Positions 21,781 through 35,445 of a DNA stretch of 64,000 nt are shown here, one piece after another. Source of the stretch: Acacia acuminata (Eukaryota > Streptophyta > Magnoliopsida > Fabales > Fabaceae); the NCBI GenBank assembly GCA_019022655.1, contig JAFJYI010000168.1:1426001-1490000 (forward strand), given 5' to 3'. Position numbers and translations under genes: made by a program. The notes under the pieces were generated by a model. It was not told where the DNA came from and made no database searches. It saw only the letters and a list, made by a program, of their open reading frames with translations. Numbering within the stretch: position 1 is the stretch's first letter; each line of letters opens with the position of its first letter.

Positions 21781-24620
21781 TAATTTAGATAGACTTAACC
21801 TTTTTTTTCCCCTAAAAAAATCAAATTTTATTAATACCAAAATAAGTTTACAAACACTAAGAACCAAAGCCAAGAAAACACTAAAAAATTCCTATCCATA
21901 CAACCTAACACACCACTTACCAACCTATCCAACTTAAGCAATCTAAATCAAAACAAACAACTATACTTGCGTATCAGTGTAATGGGTTCCCCTTTAACCA
22001 ATTCCTTCCCTATCAGTTGCTACAAAAATACTATCGCAGGTCCTCATGGTGAGTTTTGAATCACAGTCCATAATGTTGTTTAAAGAGGATGTTGGAATGT
22101 CCAACCAATCTTGCTGTAACATCTCTATTTTTGCAAACAATGTATAAAGCATATATTAATGAAACATTGGGAAGTATTTGGCTACAGTCAATTATTTATT
22201 TTCCTTGGAACCTTATAACTAAATTAATTTACTAGAGTGACATAATAAATTAACTATTTTAGAGGCTTTGAGACAATACACAAGTCACTATAATTGTGAC
22301 CCAATTTTCAAATTAAAAGCACATTCTTGTTCTATGTGGACATGAGTTTCGTATGACACTAAGAGGACCTAAGTCAAGAATATTTTCATGCAAAAAGAAT
22401 AGTTAGAAGTCAAAGGAAAATCAATGACAATGGAACTTGGACTTAAGAATGGAACTAACTAAACTTACATCAGCAAAGTGACATAAGCTAGCTTCTTGAA
22501 TAAGAGTCAAGAAGCATCATTAAATCAATAAATCTTCTCCAACAAGCCCTTATGCGTCAACCAAGAGAGAGGGAGAGAGAGATCAATGTAAAGTTCATAT
22601 TCTCACATGGAAAGTCAAGCAATTATCCCTAGTGTAACAAGTGGCAACCTAGGGGTTCAAGTTGGATTTTTAATTAGGCAATTGTACAAGAGAATTAAGA
22701 GCCATTTGAAGTCAAAATCCTTGGCCACCAAGAATTGAATTTTGCATCAGCTGAATAGAGGGAAGAAAAAGCTGATGTAAAACACATTAAAAGCCAATAT
22801 AAAGCCAAACTAAAAAGTCAAAGACTTGGGGGAAAAGGTATCCAATGAGAAGAGACCAAGTAAGGACCAAACAAGGCTTATCCATGAAACTAATTGAGAC
22901 AAAATCCGAGCCCAAACATCAGCAAATAATTCGCTGTAGCCAAGAAGGAAAGGGAAAAAGGATGATTCAAGTCAATGTGAAGCCAAAATGAAGGGTCAAA
23001 CACATGGGAAAAATTAACCAATAGGAAAGCACCAACAAGGGATAAATAAAAGCTTCTTTTTTAAGCCAATATTGAGGACAAAAACTGGACCTCATTCAAC
23101 TCATTAAAAATTGCATCAGCTTTAAGGACAAAAAATGAAGCAAAAGTCATGCATTTATGATAAGAAACCAAAGCTTAAAACTATGAGTTGAGAGCCAACT
23201 ACCTTGTACCTTGTATAAGACCTAAATGTATAATAAAAGGACACATGAAGTGAATAAAATCTGCCCAAAATTGGATCAAATTCGTGCAGCCTTTTGGAGT
23301 CAAAGAAAGGCAAGAAACCTTGGAGAAAAAGAAAGGAAACAAGCCATTAATCACTTGGACACTTGGACAATATACTATGATAAATTGCATAACCAAGGTG
23401 CTTATTAAAGGACCATTCAGCTCCTCTTTTCCTTGCCCAAACCGTGGAAAAAAAGAGAGAGAAGAGAGTGCAAGGAAACTCCTACACTTAGTGAAAGAGG
23501 AAGCACACACATTGAAGAACAAGGTGAGTTAGGTGTAAAACTTGGTTAAATAAGCTTTCTACCTTCCTCAATCCTTCATCTAATATTCTTATGACCCTTT
23601 TGTGCTCAAGGGTGACCTTATTCAGTGGCTCAAAGAAGAAGGAATCTAAGAGAAACCAAGATACAAGAAAGGGTAAGTCACTAATGGCTGATTAATAAAG
23701 TGTCATTTTTCTTAAAGGAGGCTCTATCCTAATCACTAAAAAGGGGTATCAAATGGTTAAAGATAAGATAATGGTGTTAAAAAGAAGGTTAAGCCAAGAG
23801 ATGCTTGAATATGAAGTAAAGATGAAAGTTATGGTTGTTGACTACCTAAAGTAATTTTCAGAGTTGAATATAGAAGGTTATGATATGTTTTTGGTTTTTT
23901 TTATGGCTCCAAAGTGTTTAGAACAAAATTTTGTATGGGTCCAAGTGGTAACCATAATTTTAAAACTCAAAAACTGTAAATTTGCAAGTAAAAGTGAATC
24001 TGCCAGCTTCAGCGAATTTTAGGGATCATACTTGAAAAATGGTTTTAAAATAGTAAATGAAGTCCCATGGCCATGAAATTTTACAGGGTTAAATTAGACA
24101 TCCTAAGCTTCACTTTGGTATATAATTTTGTAATTTTCCAAGATGTCTACTAGGAGAAATAAATTTTGTAAAATAGCCCAAAATATGGAACGTGGCCTCT
24201 GACCAGCGAGTGATGTTTTTACACAGAAAACAAAATCGTGTGTTTTTTTTTGCCTCTGGGAGTATTTTTAGTAACCAATATACATGTTAACGGTTAAATA
24301 GCCATTGGAATCATTCAAAAATGATTTTTCTAAAATTAATTAAAAATGTTTAAAGTTGAAGCATAAATTCTGGAATTTTTAGGAAAAGAGCGAATTTCAT
24401 GAAAATAAAAGGGAAGTTTCAATAGTGAATAAAATGAAGTTTATTTGCTTTATTTAGGGTCTACATGTGTACGGAGTAAATTTCCAAGCATCGGGAAAAT
24501 TATTGATTTCTGATAAAATTGCCAAGTAGTAACTGTTTACTCACATACTCTATGTTACCTTGTATGTTTGTGATGTCATGATTGAGAAACATGTCTCGTG
24601 AGTGGGACATGCGTTGGGGT

Positions 24621-27600
24621 TGTAGGAACATGTCCTCAAAATTTACTTAACATAATAACTAATTAAGGGTTCATTAACAACTAAGTAATGCTCCATAATT
24701 TACCAAAATATACAAAAGTAAATCGAGTATGCGGAATGAGCCCTAATGTGGCAAATATACAATTATCCAACATAAACCAAAATGACAGAAGCACTACTTT
24801 TAGTAGAGTAGCCTAAGCTTTTGAGGTCTTCCCTGATGGACCTGGATGGGAACTATCACCTGAAAAATGTGGGTAACCATCAATCCAACTCATTACGAAT
24901 ACTAATATGTGCTAGTGAGGTGCCATGTGGAACAATTTATTTAACAAAGTATTAATAAAATATAATTCACCAATATCCACATCACAAAATTTCATATCAT
25001 AAATTAAGTATTACAATTTTTCATTAACAAAATTCTCAAGATGCCTCCCATCAATCCAACCGAACCGCCTTATTTCCTCCGACTAGACCCATGGGCTAAG
25101 TTACATCCATGTTACTGGTTACTCGAAAGCTCATTGGTCATGTGATGAGGATCGGCCAAAATCCCCAGAGCACATGTCCCAGACCATGGGTCTTTTCCCC
25201 TCATTGAACTAGTGGGGTGTCGTAAGCCCTCGTTGAACTAGTGGGTCAGTCCCTCATTGAACAGGTGGGACAATATAAAGCCAACCATTGTGCACCAATG
25301 GAGGCCTCACCACGTGGTGGAATATTCTACTCCATTTCCTCCCAATTCAACCCTTTCCATAATTATCATAATAAATATCATAATATCAAAATTCTCAATT
25401 CTTATACATAAATAAATAAATAAGTATATATTCAAAATTCAAATGATAAGGTTCCGTAAGGCAATTTCTATTAAGATATTCATAATCATTTCACAAAATA
25501 CTCACAAACAACATACTAGTACACATAACAAGTGGAAAGTGGTTACCTCTCGCCGTAGCTAACTATTATCACACCGCTCCTAATCCAAAAGCTAAAACAC
25601 ACGCCAAAATTTAATAACTTTGTCAAACTCCACATAATTAAAATTGTAATTTATGATTTCAGAAAAACATACAAAATTTAATAATGAATATTATTATAAT
25701 AAAAACTGAAAATAACAGTCCTTCAAAATTTCAATAATATCTTTATTAACCCAAAGGCTATTCCAATATGTCATCAATACTTTAAATTAGAAGTTTAATA
25801 CATACCAATTATCCTATAAATTATGCTTTATTGCATTACATATAATGTTTCTAAAAATTCCAAAAATGTATATATGTAACTTGACTCTTTACATAGGACT
25901 TTTCCAGAATTTTTCTGATTAAACTTTGAAAATTCGTAATTAATTCTACAAAAATCTAAATGAGGTGCTTCCAAAAGCTATGTGTTCCTTAGCATGTCTA
26001 CTTTCACAGAAAAATAATACCAATAGCCATAAAATATTATATCATTCCCAGATTTTTAAAATTCAAACATTGTCCAGAAAACTTTCTAAAATTGTGACTC
26101 AACTTCCAAAAATCATATCACAAGTTACAAACCTCCGTTTAAGGTAATCCAAAGCTCTTTTTAAATATTAATATGTGTACTATCAACACTAAAAATTTCA
26201 TGAAATATTTCAAAGGTTTCACATTCCAAAACCATGCCATAAAATGATCACTATTCCTGGAACACAAAATTCGTCCAGATTTTCGGTTAAACTTCGGAAA
26301 ATCATATCTCGCTTTCTACACGTCTGATTTAGGTGTTCTTTCGCTTTTTGGAAAGTTTGAGATGTCTACTATCTACTGTAAAAAGTTCAAGGAAAAAACA
26401 AAAAAAAATTCATTTAAAAAACGAGCCCGAAATTTACTGTTCACTTCTGCAACTGACATTTTCCAGTTTTCAGTGTCTAACTTTGAAAAATCATAACTCT
26501 CAATATACACGTCCGTTTTGGCTGGGGTTTTTCTTTTTTTGAACCTTAGTGAGTGTATTATTTACTGTAAAAATTTCAAGGAAAAAATAAAAGGTTTACT
26601 TGGTCATAATTGCCACGTCATTTTCTTGCTCCAGAGGCATACCAGAAATTTCCAGGTTCTTAGCTCAACTTCCAAAAATCATGACTCTCAATCTACATGT
26701 TAGTTTTGGCTGAGTTTTTTCTCGTTTTAAATTTTAAGATGTCTACTATCTTCCATAAAAATTTCGTACAAAAACTCAAACGTTTTCCATAGAAACAGAC
26801 TAGCGAAAGACACTCTATTTGTGAGTCCGAAAAACAGAGTAATGAAAATACAGTAGCTTAACCATGCGTTTTTAATCCTCAAACTCAGAACTAATCATGT
26901 AGAAACTAGAAGGGAGAGGTTTAGAGACTCACCTTGGTTGATACACAGGCTTACATGCAAGGTCCCAACCTTCTTCCTTTCCTTCCGACTCTCACATTAA
27001 CTTTCGGTCTCTCCCCCCCTGCATGTTCCCTTTTCTGTTGTGTTTCTTTCTTGGTTGCTGCAAGAATGCAGCTTGGTTTATAATCAGAGAGTATGGTTTG
27101 CTGGGCTTGAGAGGTCTGGTTTCCTACTGGTTTGTGTACAGTTGCAGCTGGCCAAATCCGTGAAAGTCGCTGGGCAAATCTTATTTCCTTGCGTGTTTGA
27201 CTTGTTGCTGCATTTTTCTTTTCGTGTTTTAGCTATTATCTAATATATGTGCTGTAAGTTCAAATGGATTGGCTTATGTTTGTTGGGCTGAGGGAGAATT
27301 ATTAATAAGTAACATGGATATATCAATCCTACTCCCTTTTCACGTGTTTATGGGGATGGGTTTGAAGAGATCATATTAGTCATGTGTTGTTGTAATTGGG
27401 GTATTCAATTGGGCCGTGGAAATAATGGGAATTCATAGACGGGCTTGTATTGATGATATCGTTTTGAAAGTTGAAGTTGTATATGAATAGGATTCAATGC
27501 TTAATGCCAATGAGAGTTGACATAGATGGTAAGGGATCCAAGACTAGGCCTAAATGGTCGTGGGTTCGATCCTCTCTGCCGTCGCTGGGACTCCTTTGGT

Positions 27601-28105
27601 AAACGATCTCGTAAGTCCCCAGTAAGTGCTCATAGAGCCCGGCCGTGCCCGGCCTTGGTGGGGGACCGATGTCGAACCCCTCCAAAACTTTTTTCATATC
27701 AAAAAAAAAAAAAAGATTCAATGCTTAATAACATTAATCTTATTTTTCTCCTTTTCTTCCTAATATAAAAATTTAAATCCTTAATGTATTTATATATTTT
27801 TTTATTCATTTTTAATTTGAATTAAATTCAATTGGATCTCAATTGGTATTTATTCAATTTAATAGTTAATTTTTTTTCTATTTAAAGATTTTTTTCTTTC
27901 TCAATTAAATTTATGTTTGGCCTTAAAATATTATCTCCAAAATATTTATGCTGAACATTTATTCCATAATTATTTGTCCTTAATTTATGAGAACATAGGC
28001 CTTAAATTCCAATAATTAATTTCGTAATTATTTTAGGGCAAAATTTCACAATTCAATTTCCCATATAATATTCAAATTTCAAATTCCAAAATTTGGGATG
28101 TTACA
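24621..28105 (-). mobile_element. Inverted long LTR nested in solo LTR 1
   Basis: On the minus strand it begins TGTAACATCCCAAATTTTGG and ends GGACATGTTCCTACA. Text such as TGATTTTTGGAAGTTGAGC and a CAAGGTGAGTC donor-like site run in the minus direction, as in the other LTRs. Both sides are flanked by an imperfect 26-bp repeat (AGTGGGACATGCGTTGGGGT; AGTGGGATATGCGTTGAAAT) rather than a clean 5-bp duplication, so the exact boundary is uncertain. No coding interior is seen. Confidence 0.6.
27506..27714 (+). mobile_element. tRNA-derived SINE with 15-bp target duplication
   Basis: Flanked by the perfect direct repeat GATTCAATGCTTAAT at 27491-27505 and 27715-27729. The head carries an A-box-like TGACATAGATGGTAAGG and a strong B box, GTGGGTTCGATCC, the two parts of an internal RNA polymerase III promoter. 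The element ends in a run of 14 A. Body length is about 209 bp. It inserted into the inverted LTR and is therefore the youngest layer of this nest. Confidence 0.9.
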
Positions 28106-28887
28106 AGTGGGATATGCGTTGAAATTTGTAGGGCCTAGTGGACTGTCGTCCTTGGTCGCTCTTGTAGGGCCTAATAGATTGTGTGTCCTTGGGTCGCTAC
28201 CGAGCTGTTGATGCATTCGGTGTAGTTAGGGTTTGACTCCTGGCTACATTTGTTTTCCTAGTGCTGAGGATTTTCCGAGGACTTGCCTTGGTAAGGCAAT
28301 CCAATGATGTGTTGATTGTGATTCTGAATGCATGTGGTATGTTTACCATGATTGATGTTGTGATTTTCTTGATTGTGGATTGCATACATACACGGCATAT
28401 ATATTATATATGAGTTTAACAGTTACTCTGGGGTTCAATTTTGAACTCCAGACTGTGCTAGAAATACAGGCAGATCTAGCTTAGCTGACCTGGAGATCTG
28501 AGGTAGGGCATGGAGTTAAAGGCTGAAGAAATAGGGAATGCTCTATTACTTTTGTATTTTACATTTTGGATGACTGTATATTATTTTACTTTCTGCCTGG
28601 TACTCTGCCTGGTACTTATTTTGGATTACTGTACCCTAACCCTATAGGGACTATTTACTTTCAGTTTATCATACTTTTACCAGTATTACGTATTCGTCCA
28701 AACCGATATAATGTTCTGCCGCGTAAAACTCTGATACATGTTAATATGAAAATAATTAAAGGTAAGGTAACAACTAAATAAAGAATCCCTCTAACCCACC
28801 ACCCGAGAGGGCGAGGCCGGTAGGGGTGCTTCACTTGCTGGCTCATCCTCTTTGTTACATCAACTGCTAATTTAGATAGACTTAACC

Positions 28888-29335
28888 TTGAATTATAATA
28901 TCATGATGAAAAAATTTTCAACTTCTAAACGAAGCATAAATTGAAACTATGAAAGTTTATAATAAAGACGTAAAAGTTATTTTCAACTCCCAACTATGAA
29001 ATCATAACCAGATAGATCAATTTTTATAAAAGTTTATTACTAAACATAATTAAAAATGTATATAAGATCATTAAATAAATAATACCAACTATGAAAACAA
29101 TTTTTCTTCGAATCAGTTTATTTATGGTTATTTGTGGCCTTTAAATACCCTCTTGGAATTGATATGATGGTAACAAAAGTAAGCAACACCGACAAGACAA
29201 GTGTCGAGACTTTTCAATTGTAAATTCTTAAAGAAAAGAGGCACCCCACAAGACAAGTGTGACACTTTATAAGTTCTATGTGAGAATTTATAAGATGAAT
29301 AAACTAATTTGTAAGACATACAACTAAAAACTTGA
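28888..29335. repeat. 115-bp tandem repeat region, left of solo LTR 2
   Basis: Bases 29120-29335 carry GGTTATTTGTGGCC, AGGCACCCCACAAGACAAGT, GTGACACTTTATAAG and GTAAGACATACAACT. The unit continues to the right of the LTR at 36043-36240, and a related uninterrupted array lies at 40370-40870. The function is unknown. Confidence 0.7.
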
Positions 29336-30193
29336 TGTGACATCCCAAAATTTGAAAATTTAGAATTAAATATGATTTAGGAGTTATTATGGTAAATTTT
29401 AGTCTCTATTGAAGTTTAGAATTTATTTTAGAGAGGCATATTTTTCATGAGTTTAGATTAATATGTTAAGGCCTGAAGAAATTATTAGAGAAAAGAACAA
29501 ATCCAAGGATTTATTATGGCCTAATATTAATTAGAAAAGAAGGATGTAGGCATTAGTAAAATTTTTTGGGTTGGACCATACAAGCAAGGCAGACCTTCCC
29601 CTAAAATTCAACACACCAACATAATCATATAATTTTCAATTATCCCTCCCACCTTCGGTTTCGGCGCATATGCTCACAAACATCCACAAGTACATACTCC
29701 CTCCATGCATCAACTCCTTCCAGCCCATATACCATCGTGAAATCAAATAATTATTTGGCCCAAAACGCACAACCATTTACACCAGCCCAATCTACTTAGC
29801 ACACACAAACATTTTAATAACCAACTCAATCTTCTTCCCATACGCCTGTTTTTACCAACCCCACAAATGATCACTCTTCTTTCATTAAATTACCGCCACC
29901 TCACCCCTCCCTCATTCTTTCTTTGACAGCTCAAACACACACACACACTTTCACTTCAAGTGCACCGCATGGCAGCCACGTATCTCCCTTCCCATCTCGA
30001 TCACATAACCACACACACTTAAAACAATATTAACTCCTCCCATTAAAACGCACGGACCCCCTTTTTCCTCTTTTCATTTTCACAACTTGCCTTCTCTGTT
30101 TCTCAAATCCTCCGGCTCTCTCTCTTTACATTCCTTCTCTCCTTCAAAACCAATCCTCCTCCTCTCTTCCAACCACAACTCCTCTCCTCCACA

Positions 30194-31075
30194 CTTTGGT
30201 GGCGGAGCCAGGAATTTATATTTGTGGGTGCACAATTTGTAAGAGAATTTGGGGGTTGCCCTCGAATTTTTTTTTTTAAAAAAGTTTTAAATGCATTAAA
30301 AATCAAATGAATATAGATAAGAAGAGAAAAGAAAACTTCTTTCTATGGGTTCTAAGCAAATCAAATGTGCATAAAATAGGATTAGCATCTACCATCAAAT
30401 CAACAATAAACTATGAATTTTCTAAATCTTAACACGTTTCATCCGATGTTAAGAGGCACAAACTATCCATCACACTTCTGTAAGACAAGAATTGGAGAAT
30501 TTTACATAAAACCAAAGTTTCAATCACCAAACTCATTACAATTTTAAATAAAGTTAGTCAATGAAATTGGACTACTTAATGATTTCTGAATTAAAAAAAC
30601 TATCCTTGCCAGTTTAACCAAATCACAAAAATCTTATGCTATTTATAGTGGCTGGTTATAAAAAATATATCTTCCTGCTATTTTGAAATCACAGATAAAA
30701 CTACTGCTACATGTGTCTTTCATAAGGAGTAAAAACTTGAGAAAATAATAAGAAATGATAAGGGGCTGTTTTTTTTTTTTTGGTTTAGAGAGTATAAATA
30801 CCAGGCTTGCCCCAAGAATCAATGAAGAATGACCCACACAAGGCTGCGGTTCCACCGGGCTTTTAAGGACAAAAGGTAAAAGGGAGAGAGGTAGAAAAGA
30901 ATAAGAACAAAAAGGACACTATCGCGTTCGAACCCGGTGACATCGTGGCCAATAATAAAATGTTGTACCACCGAGCTATGAGTCCAAAGATGACACAAGT
31001 AACCGCTAAATAATATATATTTTAACTTTTGTGGGTGCACTTGCACCCATAGAAACAAGTGTGGCTCCGCCACTG
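30194..31075. mobile_element. Non-autonomous hAT element, 882 bp
   Basis: Flanked by the perfect 8-bp duplication CCTCCACA (30186-30193 and 31076-31083), the hallmark of hAT transposons. Terminal inverted repeats are GGTGGCGGAGCC on the left and GGCTCCGCCACTG on the right, and GTGGGTGCAC occurs in subterminal positions at both ends. No transposase frame is present. It inserted in the presumed leader zone of solo LTR 2. Confidence 0.85.
30914..30985 (-). repeat. tRNA-like relic inside the hAT element
   Basis: On the minus strand a 72-base stretch has GGACTCATAGCTCGGTGGT (A-box-like) and CCGGGTTCGAAC (B box) at about the right spacing, with partly complementary ends (GGACTCA, TAGTGTCC). The D arm cannot pair and the anticodon arm is AT-rich. 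I read it as a tRNA-derived relic or SINE head, not a functional tRNA gene. Confidence 0.45.
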
Positions 31076-32822
31076 CCTCCACAGTACCTTCCTTCTTCCC
31101 TCAATCTCACGGCTGAAGCAACATCCTCACCACTGCCATGGACTGATCCACGGCAAGAAAAAGAAAGGAAGCATCACACTTTCATACAATCTATTTTTGG
31201 AGTCTTGGTAAGCCTCCTAAACTCATCCTCAAACACATTTTGGGGGATACTTGGGTATTTGGAATCACTAAGTTGCTGTCATCACATTGTGTTTGACTTT
31301 GGGTATCTTTGCATGTCACTTTTAGATTGATTTTGTAGTCTCCTTTGGCTCTGCATGTGACTCTTTGAAACTCAAAACATGAAATATGAGTATAAGGTGT
31401 GGGTTCCTTCTCAAGACAAGTCAGAAGTTGAAATTACAATGTTGCTGAACACATCTGTGTATGAGTCCGAAAATAGGGAATGGTTTGCATGTTGTTTTCA
31501 GGGTTTATAGGTTGATTTTTGGTCTGAAATTTTTACTGGTTATAGTACACTCCTTAAGGTTTAAAATAAGCTTTGGTTCACCTAGAACGGAGGTCTACAA
31601 CTCCGGTTATGATTTTTCGAAGTTGAGCCAAAAAAACTGGAAATTTCTGGTAAGCTTCAGGAACAACAAAATGGCGTTGGACTTCGGACTGATTAAACAA
31701 AATCGTTAAAATGTGAAATTTTCCAGTTAAATAATAGACTCATAGAGGTTTAATTTGATAGGTAATTCGTCAAAATCTGATAAGTATTGAAGGAGTTATG
31801 GTTTCTCAAAGTTTGGTCAGAAAATCTGATGAATTTCTGGACGTTGTTTATTTTTGGAATTTTGGAAATTTTTCTTAGCCATAAATCAACTTGGTGACTT
31901 TAATTTATGAAAATAGACTTATCAAGGTTTAAATAGAAATTGAAATCACTCCATTTGGAGTTATATCGGTCGAGTTATGAATTTTCCAAATTCTCAGAAA
32001 AGAAGCCTGAACTTTTTGATAAGTCTTTAAAAAGTCACATAAGTTGTTAATTGTGTTAAACCTTTAAAGTAAAGGTTTCTTTGGATAAAATGCAAGGTGA
32101 AATGGCCGAGATGATAATTATCCATAGTGAATAGTATCTAATTAAAATAGGTCTCAATGAGTATACATCCCTAGTCATAAGGATATTTAAAAAACAAGTA
32201 TTTTTGGGGTGGGTCTAGAGAAGTAGAATTTATAGTTATTTTTGGATTAATTAATGACCCATCACTATATAAATGTTAATTATATGACCTGAGAATCGCC
32301 CGTGCACGAAGGACAAGCGTAGTGTTAAGAATCGGTGGAAGGGGTTTTGTCGGTAAGACCAAGGTAGTAACTCTAATCTCACATTCTTTGCATAGCTATA
32401 TATGTTTATGTATGCCATATCTCGTATGTCCCGCTTTATACGGCCAAAGACCACTCGTGGCTCGATTGAGCGGAAGGGCCGACCATGGGGCTAACTTCCT
32501 ATGGTGGCTAGGCGGGGCCTAGTGCATTCATTGAATTGGTATTGAATTGCCAAAATGAATTTCCTTGCGCCAAGGTATTTGAAAGTATTTGAATGAACAC
32601 TTGTATTACAAGCTGCATTATATTTGGTATGTAATACTTGTTGTTTGAATTTGAATTTGAACTTGAACTTGAATTTGAATGCTTTATATGCTGTGTGGAC
32701 TACTCTGTTTGGTGAATTTACATGTATTGCATATGCTAGAATTTGAGATTAACCTGTTACTCTGGGATTCATTCACTTGAATCCCAGAGCCTTCCTTAAA
32801 TCCAGGACATGGGCAAGCTAGT

Positions 32823-35445
32823 TGTAATACCCGGATAATTATCTATCTGGAATATTATATTTTAGCAAATAATACCTATTTGGAAATAGGTGAATATGTG
32901 GTTTTAAAACCTTGTGGGATACTTATTCTAATGTCTAGGGAAATTTCTAATGAAATTAGAGGGATTAAAGTGTCAAAATCCCTAAATGCAATTATGGGCC
33001 ATGAAATGCCCACGAAAATATTATGATAAATCCCAAGAGGCAATAAAATATTTATTGAAAATTAGAAAGTATGTTGTCTCTAATTTTAGGAATTTTTGGC
33101 ATTATTTCCCTTGAAAAATAATGAGGCAAAATTAAATATAATTTTGGGGAGCATAAATTGCCCTATGATTTTTAATATTTTACATGGAGCATAAAATACC
33201 AATATCAGTAAAATAGTTGTAAGATAATGATTAATCCTAATTAAGAAAATTATCAACAATTAGAAAGTGATTAGTTAAGTAATTAATGGCTAATTGTTTA
33301 AGCTCGAACAAGAGAATATTTAAGGTAGATTATGGAAAATCCTTTAATTGAGTGTTTATGGCTAATATTAGCATAAAGTGTGCTTGCTAATCAATTAAAA
33401 CGATTACGAAAAATTGGTGAGATTAAGAACATGAAAACCCTAAATCCTAAAAGATTGCTAATCATGGGATTAAGGCTCTAATTAAGCTTCTAGCTAATTT
33501 AGATAAATAAAAAATAATAATAATAAATAAAGGGAAGAGAAAACCAAAATTTGAGTGTGAAAAGGGTTGTGGGTTTTTCAAAAATAATATCATGATATTT
33601 TGTTAATTAAATAATAATATAACTAAGATATTTGTAGAAGAACAGGTTGGATAAATGAGAACCGATAGAAATTAAATCCTATCTAGAAAACCATGAACTA
33701 AGTTTCTTAGGTCGGACAAATTACAAACAAGTGAATTTTTGTCGAGAAGTTGGTGTTAGCGGAAGTCATTTAAAGTAAGCCGTGGGGCGAATAAGGGATC
33801 AGATGAAAAGATATTTTGTAAACAAAGGGCAAATAAGAAAAGTGAGAACCAATGGAAAATAAATCATAACTTGAAATCCTTGAACTAAGTAGAAAACAAC
33901 TGGACATATTATGAATCGGTGAATTTTTGTCCCGAAGTTGATGTTACCCGAAGTAATTTCTCAGAATCGGCGTCTGTCTCGAAAATGTTCAATGACAACG
34001 GAATACCCTTAATGGGATCAAAAATTTAGTTAACTCAAATATTTCCGAAGAGGAAGAATAGAGCTTCAGTGTGTTCGGATTTTTGAGATTTTGCGGAATT
34101 ACACCGAACAGGAACTTTATCGGTAGAAGTTCATAAAGCACATGGGTCACATCACCTTGACATCATGATGAGGTAAGGAGATGTGTTGTATGGTGGAGAT
34201 GATGCCTTGTGTCCAAGCTAGATCCAACGGTTGAGATTCGGTATGATAAAGCATGAATAGTGCACCAAAATCTTCTATAAATAGGTCTTCCCATTTCACT
34301 TCATTCCTCACCAATTCACAATTCCTAGAGCCACTTAGAGAGAGGTTTTAGAGAGAAGAAGGAGTCCGGAGAAAATAGCAAGTTAGGGTAAGTTCTTCGG
34401 TCCCTAGTCTTAAGCTTTGGTAGTTCCTTCGGTAGTTATAGTAGAAATGCTAGATTAATCTTTAATCTTCCAAGTTAGTTTAGATATCATGTTTTCGGGA
34501 TAAATATGATATTTATTATTGGAGATAGAGATATGTCAAAATTTTGAAAGATTAGAGTTAAAGTAACGAAGTTCTGGCAAAATTTCGCCGATTAGGGGAG
34601 TCGGGGGTAAAATGGTAATTTGGGACTAGAATGTCCGGTATAATGTTGACCATTGATTAGAAACATTATCATCCTTATAGGATATCTCGTAATCACTTAC
34701 CGCCGTTGTACCTGTCGTACCGCTATCAACCGTATCGAAGTTCCGTTCTACGAAGGTACGTTCGTCTTCGTAACACTAACTCGATGCTTATTGTATGCTT
34801 ATATGTGATAGACTATTTCATAGAGTCATGGACGGGACTTTGTCTTGGGTCATGCATCGTGTCTAAGACTCGTCTTAGTTCACTGTTTATACATTCGGCT
34901 TTATTTATACGGGTTACGGTCTCGGTAATGCCGTTGAGTTTTCCTAGCGCCGAGGACACGAGGAGCCGTCGTGGCACCGGTTAGTGCAAACATGGTTGCC
35001 TCGTGCATGTCTTTGTGTGCTATGTCTTGTTGTTGTGATTGACATTACATCTCTTTGTGTGCTTATGTATTGTTGTAACCTTACATCCGTCGTGTGCTAT
35101 GTATTGGTTAATCCGTAATGTTATGAATATCTCGTCATACATATTTTGTCACACATAAGCATGAGGTTAACCGTTACCTGAGGTTCATTGGGCATTGAAC
35201 CTCAGCTCTTAACATAGCGTCAGGGTCAAGAGGACCTAGGATCGAGGAGAAAGGCAAGCGGCACGCATAGGGACTCACCGAAGACTTTCTTTTGCTATTT
35301 ACTTTGAAAACACTCGGTATAATGTACCGCATCGTAATCGCCGGACTTACGGCATTTTGAATACAAATATCAGTTACTCAATCGCTCCGATGCTCTACTC
35401 TGATGAAAAAAAAAATTATACTGCTTTTGAAAATGGGATGTTACA
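32823..35445 (+). mobile_element. Solo LTR 3, nested in solo LTR 2
   Basis: Starts TGTAATACCCGGATAATT and ends AAAATGGGATGTTACA, with the 5-bp duplication CTAGT at 32818-32822 and 35446-35450. Length 2623 bp. A TATA-like CTATAAATAGG lies at about 34276 and a splice-donor-like GGGTAAGTTC at about 34386. It is the same family as the LTR starting at 62483: the first 100 bases share GAATATGTGGT and the TATTTGGAAATAGG/TATTTAAAATAGG block. The open frame at 34706-34984 is in this LTR and is not a gene I recognise. Confidence 0.88.

Larger units (their letters stand above)
22115..28833 (+). mobile_element. Solo LTR 1 (long gypsy-type LTR) inside the LINE
   Basis: Starts TGTAACATCTC and ends GTAGGGGTGCTTCA, flanked by the 5-bp duplication CTTGC at 22110-22114 and 28834-28838. 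Without the nested inverted LTR it is about 3.2 kb. Like its relatives at 29336, 32823 and 62483 it has a splice-donor-like AAGGTGAGT (near 23520) and a near-palindromic GTTACTCTGGGGTTCA / GAACTCCAG block (28420-28450). No primer site or internal coding region is present, so recombination between LTRs likely removed the body. Confidence 0.8.
21801..28867 (-). mobile_element. 5'-truncated LINE, interrupted by nested LTRs
   Basis: A 20-bp direct repeat, TAATTTAGATAGACTTAACC, flanks the unit (21781-21800 and 28868-28887), as expected from target-primed reverse transcription. The plus strand begins with T-rich sequence and then AAATCAAATTTTATTAATACC, the complement of a LINE 3' end with a poly(A) tail. 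The LINE itself is only 21801-22109 plus 28839-28867; everything between is the later solo LTR insertion with its own duplication. No ORF2 domain remains in the roughly 340 bp of LINE sequence. Confidence 0.75.

Noticed and set aside
23199..23532. Overlapping open frames of 80-107 codons on both strands
   Set aside because: They fall in the body of solo LTR 1 with no recognisable domain and no support from a related protein.
30914..30985. Functional tRNA gene
   Set aside because: A and B boxes are present, but the D arm cannot pair, the acceptor stem has mismatches and it lies inside a hAT element.
34706..34984. 92-codon plus-strand frame
   Set aside because: Lies within solo LTR 3 downstream of its presumed leader; no recognised domain, and solo LTRs do not encode proteins.
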